Source of the DNA: Sulfurospirillum diekertiae
GTDB taxonomy: Bacteria > Campylobacterota > Campylobacteria > Campylobacterales > Sulfurospirillaceae
Direction of reading: 5' to 3'
DNA: 64,000 nucleotides
Assembly (NCBI RefSeq): GCF_011769985.2
Contig: NZ_CP039734.2
Span: forward strand, 2,418,001 to 2,482,000
The translations under genes and the position numbers were made by a program. The notes under the pieces were generated by a model that was given only the letters and a program-made list of their open reading frames with translations, ran no database searches and was not told where the DNA came from. Positions 63,817 to 64,000 of this stretch are shown here, one piece after another (the first letter of the stretch is position 1; the number at the start of each line of letters is the position of its first letter).

Positions 63817-64000
63817 CTAAATTTTTTCCAAAATATGAAGATGCTCGTAGTTTAGGCGTTTTTTGAGCCTATTTTGATAGGATTTAAAGCGTTGATGCGG
63901 CACTTTTACGTTATTATATTTTCCATACTTTTTCATCATGGAAGCAATCTCCTCACAAGCGATTAATCCTTCATCATTGTAGCTCAAAAAAATATACGAA
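63817..64000 (-). CDS. DNA adenine methylase-like protein, 3' end only
   Basis: The last 60 codons of a gene that enters from beyond the window edge: SYIFLSYNDEGLIACEEIASMMKKYGKYNNVKVPHQRFKSYQNRL. LSYNDEGLI...MKKYGK...RFKS is the C-terminal signature of D12-class N6-adenine DNA methyltransferases. The catalytic motif is outside the window. Recognition site unknown. Confidence 0.65.
   Translation of the reverse strand, partial: SYIFLSYNDEGLIACEEIASMMKKYGKYNNVKVPHQRFKSYQNRLKKRLNYEHLHILEKI

Noticed and set aside
1..64000. CRISPR arrays, tRNA or rRNA genes
   Set aside because: No regularly spaced direct repeats and no tRNA-like T-loop and acceptor patterns or rRNA segments were recognised; the palindrome TTTACATGTAAA is irregularly spaced and lies in genes, so it is not CRISPR.

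Overview
The window looks like chromosomal DNA from a free-living, respiratory member of the Campylobacterota, most likely Sulfurospirillum or a close relative. The reasons are low GC, very tight operons with 4-base overlaps, a selenocysteine formate dehydrogenase with its own small Tat protein, TorD-like chaperone and polyferredoxin, linked selA-selB, and an ArsRS-like two-component system. This assignment is inference from gene content; no 16S gene is present. No rRNA, tRNA or CRISPR array was seen.

Layout. (1) 0.1-13.9 kb: a metal or metal-chelate acquisition locus. It holds a TonB-dependent receptor, a FecCDE/MolBCA-type ABC transporter, two paralogous substrate-binding proteins, two globin-like proteins, a luciferase-like flavin monooxygenase, TonB-ExbB-ExbD (exbD frameshifted), a ModE regulator, a radical-SAM protein fused to a binding-protein-like domain, a methyltransferase and a molbindin. 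ModE-type operators lie before several of these genes, so molybdate or tungstate is the likely signal and perhaps the cargo. (2) 14.0-18.0 kb: a sulfate ABC importer (sbp-cysT-cysW-cysA) preceded by a 21-codon leader ORF ending in Cys-Leu-Met-Cys-Cys. (3) 18.2-18.9 kb: CrcB plus DUF190. (4) 19.3-29.5 kb: an AraC regulator, an outer-membrane protein gene cut by an IS21-family element, and a formate dehydrogenase operon whose fdhB is cut by the other end of the same element. fdhA carries an in-frame UGA with a SECIS-like hairpin. (5) 29.7-36.3 kb: a binding protein, histidine kinase and response regulator co-transcribed with selA and selB. (6) 36.4-45.7 kb: housekeeping and stress genes (PsiE, MarR-YceI, pirin, CDGSH, HD hydrolase, DsbC-like protein, PAS protein, ArsRS-like pair). 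(7) 45.7-57.5 kb: DJ-1/PfpI, then an aryl-polyene-like fatty-acid/polyketide cluster in two convergent operons. (8) 57.8-64 kb: DEAD-box helicase, thioredoxin-like protein, LysE exporter, MerT/MerP-like pair, a Tat-exported transglutaminase-like protein, a Lys/Ala-rich secreted protein, and the 3' end of a DNA adenine methylase-like gene.

Two signals cut across this layout. The palindrome TTTACATGTAAA (core TTACATGTAA) occurs about 34 times, in both coding and intergenic DNA, far above chance, much like a highly iterated palindrome. A 69-base two-hairpin element occurs twice (27.0 and 38.2 kb) with compensatory changes. Parts of the Mo/W-linked biology appear to be decaying: exbD and the second globin carry single-base frameshifts, fdhB is truncated, and both IS genes are frameshifted. 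Sequencing or assembly error must be excluded for the frameshifts.
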